Assembly: GCF_019396325.1 (NCBI RefSeq) | Contig: NZ_JAHKRO010000026.1 | Coordinates: forward strand, 24,229-88,228 | From: Nonomuraea ceibae | GTDB taxonomy: Bacteria; Actinomycetota; Actinomycetes; Streptosporangiales; Streptosporangiaceae | Reading direction: 5' to 3' | DNA length: 64,000 bases | Part shown: positions 35,331 to 43,998 of the stretch, one piece after another | How positions within the stretch are numbered: position 1 is the stretch's first letter | Layout of the letters: each line of letters begins with the position of its first letter | Notes under the pieces: generated by a model | What the model saw: only the letters and a program-made list of their open reading frames with translations | Told to the model about the DNA's origin: nothing | Databases searched by the model: none | Made by a program: the position numbers and the translations under genes

Positions 35331-36992
35331 TCACTCCCCGGCCAGCGCCCGCTCGATGTCCTCGTCGCCCGGCGCCAGCTCCCTGGCCCGCAGCAGATCC
35401 TGCCTGGCCTGCTCGGCCCGGCCCGCCGCCCGGTGCGCCACCGCCCGGTTGAACAGCAGCTCGGCCGTCTCGCCGAGCTGCAGCGCCCGGGTGAGGTCGG
35501 CGACCGCTTGGTGGTGCTCGCCACGCTCGAACGCCAGCTCCCCGCGCCCCGCCCACGCGGCCGCCAGCCCGGGATCGGCCGCCAGCGCCGCGTCATAGGC
35601 CGCCAGCGCCTCCTCCGGCCTGCCCCGCGCCGCCTCCACCTGCCCGAGCACGGCCAGCAGGTGCGCGTTGCCCGGGTCGGCCGCCAGCCCGCGCGCCACG
35701 TCGGCCCGCGCCGCCTCGTACTCGCCGAGCCCGGCCAGGATGCCCGCCCGGTTCACGTACGCGGGCCCGAACCCCGGATCCAGCTCCAGCGCGTGGTCCA
35801 GGTCGGCGCGTGCCCCGGCGAGGTCGCCCGCCGCGAAGCGGATCTCCGCCCGGTTGTAGTACGGCTCCGGGAACGGCGGCCCGAGCCGCATCGCGCTCTC
35901 GTAGTCGGCCAGCGCCTCGGCGACGCGGCCCAGCTTGTGCAGCAGGTTGCCCCGGTCCAGGTAGTAGTCCGGGTAGCCGGGGTCCATCGCGATCGCCGTG
36001 CCGTAGCCGATCAGCGCCTCGTCGGTGCGCCCCGCCTGCGCCATGAGCTGCGCCCGGTTGGCGTGCAGCACCAGCCGGTGGATCGGGTGGGCCGGGGCGA
36101 GCTCCCGCTCCCCCAGCGCCAGCGCCTCCTCCACCAGCTCCAGCGCCTGCGCGAACCGGCCCAGCCGCACCGACACCAGCGCCTTGCCGTTCAGGTCGAA
36201 GCCCAGGTGGAACGCCCGCTCCCGGGGATCGGCCAGGCTGCCCGCCAGCGCCACCGCCCGGTCGATCCACTCCATCGCCTCGGCCGGGTCGCGCCGGGCC
36301 GGGTCGTGGTGCCTGACGAGCAGCATCGCGGTCGCGTACGCCGCCGTGGCGAGGTTCTTGGGGTCGTGCCCGACCCGGCGGGCCAGGTCCAGCAGGTCGC
36401 GGGCCTCGTCCTCGCGTTCGAGCGCGGCCAGCGCGGTCGTGGTGCGGTGCAGCAGCGTCCACCACTCGTCGCCGCCTTCCGGCAGCCCGGGCAGCAGCGC
36501 GGCCCCGGCCTCGGCCATCGCGTGGTGGAAGCCCTCGTTGCGGTAGCGGTCGAGCTCCGGCCCGAGCCGGTGGACCGGCCCCGGATGCGGCGGCCCGTGC
36601 TCCTCGCGGACCACGGTGAGCGCCGGCACCCGCCGCTCCAGCACCGCCAGCAACTCGATATCGGTCGGGTCCGCTTCGGCGAGGTTGACCACCCGCAGCT
36701 TCAGCGGCCCCGCCGCCTCCAGATGATCGCGTACGAACTCCGCCACCCCGTTCGCCAGCCGGAGCGTGCGCAGGGGCGCCGGGATGAGGATCCGCTCCTC
36801 CTGCGGCAGCCGGTCGGCCAGCGAGGACCGCCTGACCGGCAGGTTCAGCATGGGCGCGACGGCCCTGAGCTCTATGTCGTGGGCGGCGGCCAGCTCCGGC
36901 GCCGCTCCTGGAACCAGCGCCGCGGCCAGCCCGGCCGCCATGGTGTAGGGGCCGAGCAGGCCGCGGTGCGCGTCAAGCGTGATCTCGTGCAA
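35331..36992 (-). CDS. Tetratricopeptide-repeat protein downstream of a 24-codon gene
   Basis: A 553-residue cytoplasmic protein. The N-terminal ~180 residues are not TPR: DAHRGLLGPYTMAAGLAAAL, HDIELRAVAPML and RVVNLAEADPTDIELLAVLE resemble the shell of a STAND/AAA module without a P-loop. From ~185 to the end come about nine TPR-type repeats, e.g. DYYLDRGNLLHKLGRVAEAL, EPYYNRAEIRFAAGDLAGAR and GPAYVNRAGILAGLGEYEAA. The start is TTG 36992 with GGACGGGG upstream; no other start is near. It is preceded on its strand by a 12-bp-stem hairpin and a very short gene (37063-37137). TPR proteins bind peptides or partners; here the neighbour peptide is the obvious candidate (inference). Confidence 0.88.
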   Translation of the reverse strand: MHEITLDAHRGLLGPYTMAAGLAAALVPGAAPELAAAHDIELRAVAPMLNLPVRRSSLADRLPQEERILIPAPLRTLRLANGVAEFVRDHLEAAGPLKLRVVNLAEADPTDIELLAVLERRVPALTVVREEHGPPHPGPVHRLGPELDRYRNEGFHHAMAEAGAALLPGLPEGGDEWWTLLHRTTTALAALEREDEARDLLDLARRVGHDPKNLATAAYATAMLLVRHHDPARRDPAEAMEWIDRAVALAGSLADPRERAFHLGFDLNGKALVSVRLGRFAQALELVEEALALGERELAPAHPIHRLVLHANRAQLMAQAGRTDEALIGYGTAIAMDPGYPDYYLDRGNLLHKLGRVAEALADYESAMRLGPPFPEPYYNRAEIRFAAGDLAGARADLDHALELDPGFGPAYVNRAGILAGLGEYEAARADVARGLAADPGNAHLLAVLGQVEAARGRPEEALAAYDAALAADPGLAAAWAGRGELAFERGEHHQAVADLTRALQLGETAELLFNRAVAHRAAGRAEQARQDLLRARELAPGDEDIERALAGE

Positions 36993-37014
36993 TTTCCCCG
37001 TCCGCCAAGAGAAT

Positions 37015-37046
37015 GGGCCGGCGCATCCACCGCAATGCGCCGGCCC
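37015..37046 (-). terminator. Strong hairpin between the 24-codon gene and the TPR gene
   Basis: A perfect 12-bp stem, GGGCCGGCGCAT (37015-37026) with ATGCGCCGGCCC (37035-37046), and an 8-nt loop, 16 bp after the stop of the short gene. It would terminate or attenuate transcription so that the short gene is expressed well above the TPR gene, a layout seen with precursor-peptide genes. Confidence 0.75.
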
Positions 37047-37062
37047 TCTGCCATGGAGGAGG

Positions 37063-37137
37063 TTAGGCCGCGTGCTTCGGAGTCGCCGCTCCGGTCAGCT
37101 TGACGGTGCCCGGCTTGTGAACCACAACCTTCTTCAT
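37063..37137 (-). CDS. 24-residue peptide gene of unknown function
   Basis: A complete frame from ATG 37137 to TAA 37063. The peptide starts MKKVVVHKPG, contains TVKLTG and ends TPKHAA; it is basic, with five lysines and two histidines, and has no cysteine, serine or aromatic residue. Twenty of 24 sense codons end in G or C, as in real genes here. GGAATGAG lies 6-13 bases before the ATG. Upstream are direct and inverted repeats; downstream are a strong hairpin and the TPR gene. It is too small to carry a known domain. It may be a signalling peptide, a modified-peptide precursor or a leader peptide. Lack of Cys and Ser argues against a lanthipeptide core. Confidence 0.65.
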   Translation of the reverse strand: MKKVVVHKPGTVKLTGAATPKHAA

Positions 37138-37148
37138 GTGCACTCATT

Positions 37149-37215
37149 CCAGGTCAAACGAAAAGGACCGCTCAATATCAACACGAAAGCGGTCAAACAA
37201 CAAGGGATGACCTGG
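37149..37215. promoter_or_regulatory. Repeat elements upstream of the 24-codon gene
   Basis: GGTCAAAC occurs at 37152-37159 and again at 37191-37198, 39 bp apart, each followed by an A-rich stretch. CCAGGTCA (37149-37156) and TGACCTGG (37208-37215) are perfect inverted copies 51 bp apart. The stretch is clearly AT-richer than the surroundings and includes a possible minus-strand promoter (TTGTTG then TGATAT). The arrangement suggests a regulator binding at two spaced half-site clusters. Confidence 0.45.
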
Positions 37216-37243
37216 TAAGGGAAATTTCCTAGGGGTTTAAGGA

Positions 37244-38422
37244 TCAATCACCCAGGATGGCGTCGACGAACACCTCTGGGTCGAAGGGGGCCAAATCATC
37301 CGGACCCTCGCCCAACCCGACCAGCTTGACCGGGACACCCAGCTCCCGCTGGACCGAGATGACGATGCCGCCCTTGGCCGTGCCGTCGAGCTTCGTCAGC
37401 GCGATGCCCGTGATGTTGACCACCTCGGCGAACACCTGCGCCTGCCGCATCCCGTTCTGGCCCGTGGTGGCGTCGAGGACGAGCAGCACCTCGTCGACCG
37501 TGGCCTTCTTCTCGATGACGCGCTTGACCTTGCCCAGCTCGTCCATCAGGCCGGTCTTGGTGTGCAGGCGGCCCGCCGTGTCGACGATGACCACGTCGGC
37601 CTGCTCCTCGATCCCCCGGGCGGTCGCGTCGAAGGCCACCGAGGCCGGGTCGCCGCCCTCGGGACCGCGCACCACGTCGGCGCCGACCCGGTCGCCCCAC
37701 GTCTGGAGCTGGTCGGCGGCGGCGGCGCGGAACGTGTCGGCCGCGCCCAGCACGACCTTCTTGCCGTCGCCGACGAGCGAGCGGGCGAGCTTGCCGGTGG
37801 TGGTGGTCTTGCCGGTGCCGTTGACGCCCACGACCAGCACCACGGCCGGCCGCTCGCCGTGCTTGGCGGTGTGGAGGGTGCGGTCGAGGTCGGGGTTGAC
37901 CTGGATGAGAAGCTGCTCACGCAGCAGCGCCCGCACCTCCTGCGGCGACCGGCTGCCGAGCACCTTGACCTTGGTGCGCAGCTCCTCGACCATGACCTGG
38001 GTCGGCGCGACGCCGACGTCGGCCGTGATCAGACGCTCCTCGATCTCGTCCCAGACCTCGTCGTCGAGCCGGTCACGCGACAGCAGCTCCAGCAGGCCGC
38101 GGCCGAGCGCGCTCTGCGACCTGGCCAGCCGCGAGCGCAGCCGCACCATGCGTCCCTCGGACGGCGGCGGCACCTCCACGGGCGGCGCCACGACGGCGGG
38201 CTCGGCGGGCTTGGCCGGAGGCGGCAGCGTGGTGGTGGCGCCTTCGGCCTCGTCGGCCGAGGCGGGGCGCTTCTCCGTCTCCTCCGGGAGCGGCGGCGCC
38301 TCCGGAGGCTTGACGGGCGGCGGGGCCGCCTTGCCGCCCGGCCGGAAGAGCAGGAAGAGGCCGCCTGCCGCCACGAGGGCGACAAGCACCACGATCACTA
38401 TGACGCCGAGGTAACCATCCAC
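37244..38422 (-). CDS. ftsY: Signal recognition particle receptor FtsY
   Basis: A 392-residue SRP GTPase that docks SRP-ribosome complexes at the membrane. Unlike E. coli FtsY it has an N-terminal membrane helix (YLGVIVIVVLVALVAAGGLF), then a Pro/Glu/Ala-rich acidic linker (~32-80). The N domain (~85-180) is followed by the G domain with P-loop GVNGTGKTTTTGKLA (~200), DTFRAAAADQLQ, DTAGRLHTKTGLMDELGK, and TKLDGTAKGG plus the closing GLGEGPDDLAPFD. The start is GTG 38422. It follows smc by 53 bp on the same strand, the usual actinobacterial smc-ftsY order. Confidence 0.97.
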   Translation of the reverse strand: MDGYLGVIVIVVLVALVAAGGLFLLFRPGGKAAPPPVKPPEAPPLPEETEKRPASADEAEGATTTLPPPAKPAEPAVVAPPVEVPPPSEGRMVRLRSRLARSQSALGRGLLELLSRDRLDDEVWDEIEERLITADVGVAPTQVMVEELRTKVKVLGSRSPQEVRALLREQLLIQVNPDLDRTLHTAKHGERPAVVLVVGVNGTGKTTTTGKLARSLVGDGKKVVLGAADTFRAAAADQLQTWGDRVGADVVRGPEGGDPASVAFDATARGIEEQADVVIVDTAGRLHTKTGLMDELGKVKRVIEKKATVDEVLLVLDATTGQNGMRQAQVFAEVVNITGIALTKLDGTAKGGIVISVQRELGVPVKLVGLGEGPDDLAPFDPEVFVDAILGD

Positions 38423-38475
38423 AAGATGTCAGTTTTCCAGATCGTCCGGCATGCTCATGCCCAAGGCCACGCCAA

Positions 38476-41400
38476 TCACGCCGTTTCGCGCTCGCGAAGC
38501 CGCTGGCTGACGACCTGGGTGACGCCGTCGCCGCGCATCGACACGCCGTAGAGGGCGTCGGCGATCTCCATCGTACGCTTGTTGTGCGTGATGACGATCA
38601 GCTGCGAGCTCTGCCGCAGTTCCTCGAACAGCGTCAGCAGCCGCTGGGTGTTGGTGTCGTCGAGCGCGGCCTCGACCTCGTCCATGACGTAGAACGGCGA
38701 CGGCCTGGCCTTGAAGATGGAGATCAGGAACGCGACCGCCGTCAGCGACCGCTCGCCGCCCGACAGCAGCGACAGCCGCTTGACCTTCTTGCCCGGCGGC
38801 CGCGCCTCCACCTCGATGCCGGTGGTCAGCATGTCGTCGGGGTCGGTCAGCACGAGCCGTCCGTCGCCGCCCGGGAACACCCGGCCGAAGATCTGCTCGA
38901 ACTCGCGTGCCACGTCCTCGTACGCCGACGAGAACATCAGCTGCACCCGGTCGTCGACCTCCTTGACCACGGTCAGCAGGTCGCGCCGGGTCTTCTTCAG
39001 GTCCTCCAGCTGCGAGGTCAGGAACGCGTGGCGCTCCTCCAGCGCCGCGAACTCCTCCAGGGCCAGCGGGTTGACCTTGCCGAGCTGGTTCATCTGGCGC
39101 TCGGCGGCGCGGGCCCGCTTCTCCTGCTCCTCGCGCACGTACGGAACGGGCGGGTCGCCCGGCACCGGGGCGTCGGGGCCGTACTCGGTGAGCAGCGTGT
39201 CGGCCTCGACGCCGAACTCGTCCATGGCCCGCTGCTCCAGCTGCTCCAGCCGGAGGCGCTGCTCGGTGCGGGCCACCTCGCTGCCGTGGACCCGGTTGAC
39301 CAGCTTGTCGAGCTCCTGGCTGAGCTCGCGCACGTGCAGGCGTACCTGCTTGAGCTCGGCGTCGACGGCGACGCGGGCGAGGTCGGCCTCGTCGCGCTCG
39401 CGGGCGGCGAGCTGGATGGAGGCCGCGAGGCTCGTCAGGACGCGCTTGGCGCCCTCGGCGACCGCCTGGGCCAGGACGGCCTGCTCACGGCGGCGGGCGC
39501 GCTGTGCGGCGGCCTGGGCGCGTTCCTGGCGCTCGCGGGCGGCGGCGCGGATGAGGCCGTCGGCGCGGCCCTCGACGCCCTTGACCCGCTCCTCGGCGGT
39601 GCGGACCTGGAGGCGGGTCTCGACCTCGCGCTGCCGGGCGCTCTCGCAGACGGCGGCGAGCTCGTCGCGGGCCTCGGTGGTGGGCTCGGTCTCCAGCTCC
39701 TGGGAGTATTCGGCCTCGGCCAGCCGGACCTCCAGCTCGGCCAGCTCCTCCAGGCCGTCGGCGCGGGCCTCGCGGGCGGCGGCGACGCTCTGGCCGAGCC
39801 GTTCGGCCTCGGCGCGGGCGGCCTCGGCCGCGGCCTCGAGCTGGGCCAGCCGCTTGGCGGCGGCGGCGTCGCGCTGGTCGGCCTCCCGCTGGCGGGCCCT
39901 GACCTGGTCGAGCGTGCCCTGCGCGGAGCTGACCCCGGACTGGGCGGCGCTGACCGCGCTCTGGGCCTCCGCGACTTGCGCCTGGGCGGCCTCGAACGCG
40001 GCCTGGGCGGCCTGCTCGGCGGCGACCGCCTCGGTCAGCGCGGCGGCGGTCTCCTCGGCCCTGGTCCTGGCGTCGGCCAGGTCGGCGACGGCGTCGTCGA
40101 GCGCGGCGCGGACCTGGAGCACGGACGTGCCGCCCTCGGACCCGCCGCCGGCGACGTGCGCGCCGACGAGGTCGCCCCCGACGGTGACGGCGCGCAGGGC
40201 GGGGTCGGCCTCGACCACCCGCCGCGCGGTCTCCAGGTCGTCGACCACGACGACCCCGCCCAGCACGTGGTCGAGGGACGCGCGCAGCCGGTCGGGCACG
40301 CTGACCAGCTCGGCCGCCCACCGCCCACCGCCGGGCGCGCCGCCCGGCGAGCCGGGCCCGGCGCCGTCACGGGAGCCGGCGACCAGGAGGGTCGCCTGGC
40401 CCGCCTCCTTGACGCGCAGCAGCTCCAGCGCCTCGACGGCGGTGCCGAGCGACGTGACGGCGATGGCCTCGGCGACCGGCCCGAGCACGGCGGCGACGGC
40501 CACCTCGGCCCCGGGCGTCACCTGGAGGGACGCGGCGAGCGGCCCGAGCACGCCGGACAGATCGGCCTCCAGCAGGGCCGCGCCGCCGTCGCCCTTGGCC
40601 AGGCCCAGCTCCAGGGCGTCGCACCGGGCCTGGAGCGCGGCGACGGCCCGCTGCGCGTCCTGGTCGGCGGCACGTGCGGTGCCGACGCCCGACTTCGCGG
40701 CCTGGAGGGCGGCGCGGGGCGCGTCGAGCGCGGCCTTGGCCTCCTCGACGGCGGCGCGGGCCGCGTCGGCGGCCAGCTTGGCCTCCTCGACCAGCGCCTG
40801 CGCGGTGGCGAGCTCCTCGGCCAGCGCGGGGTCGGGGGCGGGCTCGTCGAGCCGCTGCGCCTCCAGGTCCTCGCGGGCGCGCCGCTCGCGCTCGGCCGCG
40901 TCGGCGACCGCCCGCTCCAGCCGGCCGATCTCCTCCTCGGCGGCCCGTGACCTGCTCCGTACGGAGTCGACCTGGCCGCGGAGTTTGGCCAGGCCCTCGC
41001 GGCGGTCGGCGGCGGCCCTGGCGGCCATCGCCAGCCGGCGCTCCTCGGCGGCCAGCTCGGCCTCGGCGGCGGTGCGGCGCTCGACGGCGTCGTCGAGCAG
41101 CTCGCGGGCCTGCTCCAGCTCGGCCTGGAGGATCAGCTCCTGCTCGCGCGCCTCGGCGGCCTCGCGCTCCAGCTCTTCGGGCTCGCGGCCACGGCGTTCG
41201 ATGGAGGCGGCGTCGACGGCGTGGCGGTGGCGTTCGGCGGCGAGCTGGGCCAGGCCGGTGATGCGCTCGCGCAGCGACGACAGCCGGAAGTAGGTCTCCT
41301 GGGCGGCGCTCAGCCGGGGCTGCGCCTCGGCCTCGGCGGCCTCCAGCAGGGCCTCGCGCTGCTGGCCCTCGGCCAGCCCGGCCTCGACCTGGGCCCGCCT

Positions 41401-42159
41401 GGCGAGGATCGCGGCCTCGTCGGCGGCCTCGCGCTCCAGCGTGGCGCGCAGGATGCCGACGTCGTCGGCCAGCAGCCGCAGCCGGGCGTCACGCAGGTCG
41501 GCCTGGATGACGGCGGCCTTGCGGGCGATCTCCGCCTGGCGGCCGAGCGGCTTGAGCTGGCGGCGCAGCTCGGTGGCGAGGTCCTGGACGCGGGTCAGGT
41601 TGGCCTGCATCGCGTCGAGCTTGCGCAGCGCCTTCTCCTTGCGCTTGCGGTGCTTGAGGACGCCCGCGGCCTCCTCGATGAAGGCGCGGCGGTCCTCGGG
41701 ACCGGCGTGGAGGACGGCGTCGAGCTGGCCCTGGCCGACGATGACGTGCATCTCCCTGCCGATGCCGGAGTCGGACAGCAGCTCCTGGATGTCGAGCAGG
41801 CGGCAGGTGTCGCCGTTGATCGCGTACTCGCTCTGGCCGGACCGGAACATCAGCCGGCTGATCGTGACCTCGGTGTAGTCGATCGGCAGGGCGCCGTCGG
41901 TGTTGTCGATGGTCAGCGTCACCTCGGCGCGGCCGAGGGGCGGCCGGGAGGAGGTGCCGGCGAAGATGACGTCCTCCATCTTGCCGCCGCGCAGCGACTT
42001 GGCGCTGTGCTCGCCCATGACCCAGGCCAGGGCGTCGACGACGTTGGACTTGCCGGAGCCGTTGGGGCCGACGACGCAGGTGATGCCGGGCTCGAAGCGG
42101 AGGGCGGTGGCCGAGGCGAAGGACTTGAATCCGCGCAGCGTGAGGGTCTTCAGGTACAA
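38476..42159 (-). CDS. smc: Chromosome segregation ATPase SMC
   Basis: A 1227-residue SMC protein that condenses and segregates the chromosome with ScpA/ScpB. The N-terminal head has Walker A GPNGSGKSNVVDAL (~33-46). Two long Ala/Glu/Arg-rich coiled coils (~170-510 and ~680-1010) flank the hinge (~515-670; GVLGPLAASLQVTPGAEVAV, VGGDLVGAHVAGGG). The C-terminal head holds the signature LSGGERSLTAVAFL and Walker B PFYVMDEVEAALDDTN. The start is TTG 42159, giving the conserved MYLKTLTLRGFKSFA. It is transcribed just ahead of ftsY. Complete, with no frameshift. Confidence 0.98.
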   Translation of the reverse strand: MYLKTLTLRGFKSFASATALRFEPGITCVVGPNGSGKSNVVDALAWVMGEHSAKSLRGGKMEDVIFAGTSSRPPLGRAEVTLTIDNTDGALPIDYTEVTISRLMFRSGQSEYAINGDTCRLLDIQELLSDSGIGREMHVIVGQGQLDAVLHAGPEDRRAFIEEAAGVLKHRKRKEKALRKLDAMQANLTRVQDLATELRRQLKPLGRQAEIARKAAVIQADLRDARLRLLADDVGILRATLEREAADEAAILARRAQVEAGLAEGQQREALLEAAEAEAQPRLSAAQETYFRLSSLRERITGLAQLAAERHRHAVDAASIERRGREPEELEREAAEAREQELILQAELEQARELLDDAVERRTAAEAELAAEERRLAMAARAAADRREGLAKLRGQVDSVRSRSRAAEEEIGRLERAVADAAERERRAREDLEAQRLDEPAPDPALAEELATAQALVEEAKLAADAARAAVEEAKAALDAPRAALQAAKSGVGTARAADQDAQRAVAALQARCDALELGLAKGDGGAALLEADLSGVLGPLAASLQVTPGAEVAVAAVLGPVAEAIAVTSLGTAVEALELLRVKEAGQATLLVAGSRDGAGPGSPGGAPGGGRWAAELVSVPDRLRASLDHVLGGVVVVDDLETARRVVEADPALRAVTVGGDLVGAHVAGGGSEGGTSVLQVRAALDDAVADLADARTRAEETAAALTEAVAAEQAAQAAFEAAQAQVAEAQSAVSAAQSGVSSAQGTLDQVRARQREADQRDAAAAKRLAQLEAAAEAARAEAERLGQSVAAAREARADGLEELAELEVRLAEAEYSQELETEPTTEARDELAAVCESARQREVETRLQVRTAEERVKGVEGRADGLIRAAARERQERAQAAAQRARRREQAVLAQAVAEGAKRVLTSLAASIQLAARERDEADLARVAVDAELKQVRLHVRELSQELDKLVNRVHGSEVARTEQRLRLEQLEQRAMDEFGVEADTLLTEYGPDAPVPGDPPVPYVREEQEKRARAAERQMNQLGKVNPLALEEFAALEERHAFLTSQLEDLKKTRRDLLTVVKEVDDRVQLMFSSAYEDVAREFEQIFGRVFPGGDGRLVLTDPDDMLTTGIEVEARPPGKKVKRLSLLSGGERSLTAVAFLISIFKARPSPFYVMDEVEAALDDTNTQRLLTLFEELRQSSQLIVITHNKRTMEIADALYGVSMRGDGVTQVVSQRLRERETA

Positions 42160-42333
42160 AGCGCGGACCCCCTACTCCTGGACGGAACTCCGGGAAAGCC
42201 TACTGGCCCCGGCTGCCCGTCGCTGGCGGGCGCAGTCAGGAGGTGAGGAGGGTCTTACGCAAAACAACGGTCCCGCGAAAAATAACAAGGGACGCCTCGG
42301 TGAGACGTCCCTGATCTTGCGCTCCGATCACTC

Positions 42334-42528
42334 TCAGGTGAGTGCCGGCTCGCGCTCCTGCATGCGGCTGATTGCCTCATCGCGGGTTTGCGCCGCAAGA
42401 GCGTCATTCTGGGCCTGGAGTCGGATGAGTTCTGCCTCCAGGTCACGGATCCGCTGCTGCAATCGCCGCATCTCCGAGACCATTCGAGGGTCAGGACCGC
42501 CGACGTGGCCGAGTAGAGCCTTCGCCAT
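42334..42528 (-). CDS. Small conserved coiled-coil protein
   Basis: A 64-residue cytoplasmic protein with a short N-terminus (MAKALLGHVGGPDPRMVSEM) followed by a heptad-patterned helix, RRLQQRIRDLEAELIRLQAQ, and a polar tail. GGAGGA lies nine bases before the ATG, a convincing ribosome binding site. It lies between the acylphosphatase and smc genes on the same strand, but has ~190-bp gaps on either side and an AT-rich promoter-like stretch (TATAACTATA near 42680) upstream. No function is known to me; the coiled coil suggests dimerisation or partner binding. Confidence 0.85.
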   Translation of the reverse strand: MAKALLGHVGGPDPRMVSEMRRLQQRIRDLEAELIRLQAQNDALAAQTRDEAISRMQEREPALT

Positions 42529-42718
42529 GGTAAAGGGTCCTCCACGCTGAGTGACCAGACTGGTTCGCGCACTTCTATTCCGCGGGAGGGGTGCGCGTGG
42601 TACCTAACAAGAGTCGCACCGGCCGTGTGGGCGGTCAAGTCGAACGCACCGCTCTGCCCTACCGACAGGCACTCCCGACATATAACTATACCCTATTTGA
42701 GCCGTTTAACGAAACGGG

Positions 42719-42994
42719 TCACCGCTCCACAAATCCGCCCAAGCTACCTCGGGGTTCGCTCCAGCGTTCCACTACTCCATCCACCCTGCCCGGCGTGTCG
42801 CAACCTCTGAGCAGGTCGAGGAGCTTGACGCACGACTCGCGCGGCCCCTCGGCGACGACCTCGACCCGGCCGTCGTCGGTGTTCCTGGCCCAGCCGGTCA
42901 GGCCCAGCTCCAGCGCTCTGGCCCTGGTCCACCAGCGGAACCCCACCCCTTGCACCCTGCCCCGCACCCAGGCGGTCATACGCGCGTCGTCCAT
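42719..42994 (-). CDS. Acylphosphatase
   Basis: A 91-residue enzyme that hydrolyses carboxyl-phosphate bonds such as those in acetyl phosphate. The signature is complete: AWVRGRVQGVGFRWWTRARA, with the phosphate-binding Arg in VQGVGFR (~20), and GLTGWARNTDDGRVEVVAEG, with the catalytic Asn (~38). Length is normal for the family. GGAGG lies six bases before the ATG at 42994. The LysR gene stops 18 bp upstream on the same strand, so the two may be co-transcribed. Confidence 0.96.
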   Translation of the reverse strand: MDDARMTAWVRGRVQGVGFRWWTRARALELGLTGWARNTDDGRVEVVAEGPRESCVKLLDLLRGCDTPGRVDGVVERWSEPRGSLGGFVER

Positions 42995-43012
42995 GATTCC
43001 TCCCTGCTGACG

Positions 43013-43909
43013 TCATGCGGCCACGAGCCTCAGCGCGTGCCCGGCCGCCGCCCGCGCGAACGCCCTGATCGCCGCGGTCTCCGCCGCCTTGACCCAGGCC
43101 AGGCCGAGCACCGACGGCGGCAGCCCGGTGACCGGCACGAAGCTCACGTCGGGCCGCCTGTGGTGGGCCGCCGTCGGGGTGCAGAACAGCATGCCGCCCC
43201 GGCCGAGCGCCACCTGGGTCAGGCCCTCCTGGCTGGTGGCCACCGTACCTGCCTGGGGAATCGGCTGTCCGGAAGGGGTCACGCTGGGTGCCGCCCGCTC
43301 GCGCCACCCGCGCGGCGCGGGCCCGTCCAGCCCGATCAGCGGCACGCCGGCCAGCTCCTCCGCGCCGATGCTCACCCGTCCGGCCAGCGGATGGCCGGCG
43401 GGCAGCCCGAGGTGGTAGGGGACGCGGTTCAGGGCCTCGCCGGTCGCCAGGTCGGGCTCGTCCACCGGCAGCAGCGTGAACGCGACGTCGACCTGCCCGG
43501 CCCGCAGCCTGCCGAACGGGTCGGACAGCGGGATCTCCACCAGCTCGACCGACGAGCCGGGATGACGGCTCTCGAACGCCAGCACGCTGCCCGTGACCAC
43601 GTCCGTCGGCGTGGCCAGGAACCCCACCCTGAGCACGCCCGTGACCTCCCGCGCCGCGGCCTTGGCCCGGCTCACGGCGCTCGCCAGCCCGGCGTAGGCG
43701 GGCCTCAGGTCGGCCAGGAACCGCTCGCCGAGCGGCGTGAGCCGCACCCGCCTGCTGGTGCGCTCGAAGAGCCTGCCGCCGATCCTGGTCTCCAGGGCGC
43801 GCATGAGCTGGCTCACCCTCCCCGGCGACAGGTAGAGGCGCTCGGCCGTGCGCGCGAAGTGCAGCTCCTCGCTCAGCACCACGAAGCACTCCAGCTCCCT
43901 GAACTCCAT
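43013..43909 (-). CDS. LysR-family transcriptional regulator
   Basis: A 298-residue LysR protein. The N-terminal winged helix reads ELECFVVLSEELHFARTAER then LYLSPGRVSQLMRALETRIG and RLFERTSRRVRLTPLGERFL. The remainder is the two-lobed co-inducer domain (GVLRVGFLATPTDVVTGSVL and DVAFTLLPVDEPDL). ATG 43909 is chosen because GGAGG precedes it by five bases; an ATG five codons upstream lacks a site. It is divergent from an MFS exporter with 89 bp between starts, and probably controls that gene and its own expression. The ligand is not predictable. Confidence 0.93.
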   Translation of the reverse strand: MEFRELECFVVLSEELHFARTAERLYLSPGRVSQLMRALETRIGGRLFERTSRRVRLTPLGERFLADLRPAYAGLASAVSRAKAAAREVTGVLRVGFLATPTDVVTGSVLAFESRHPGSSVELVEIPLSDPFGRLRAGQVDVAFTLLPVDEPDLATGEALNRVPYHLGLPAGHPLAGRVSIGAEELAGVPLIGLDGPAPRGWRERAAPSVTPSGQPIPQAGTVATSQEGLTQVALGRGGMLFCTPTAAHHRRPDVSFVPVTGLPPSVLGLAWVKAAETAAIRAFARAAAGHALRLVAA

Positions 43910-43998
43910 CCCCGCCTCCAGCATCGCTTAGCCTGCCTAAACCAAGGCTTCGCCGTTCGTCATTGTTCCCCACGCGCGCCGCCGCGAGGCTGAGCGGC

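Noticed and set aside
38584..41293. Long plus-strand frames antisense to smc
   Set aside because: SMC is complete and conserved on the minus strand; the antisense frames are artefacts of Ala/Glu-rich codons.
37244..42159. A frameshift between ftsY and smc
   Set aside because: Both are full-length with all motifs; the 53-bp gap is ordinary.
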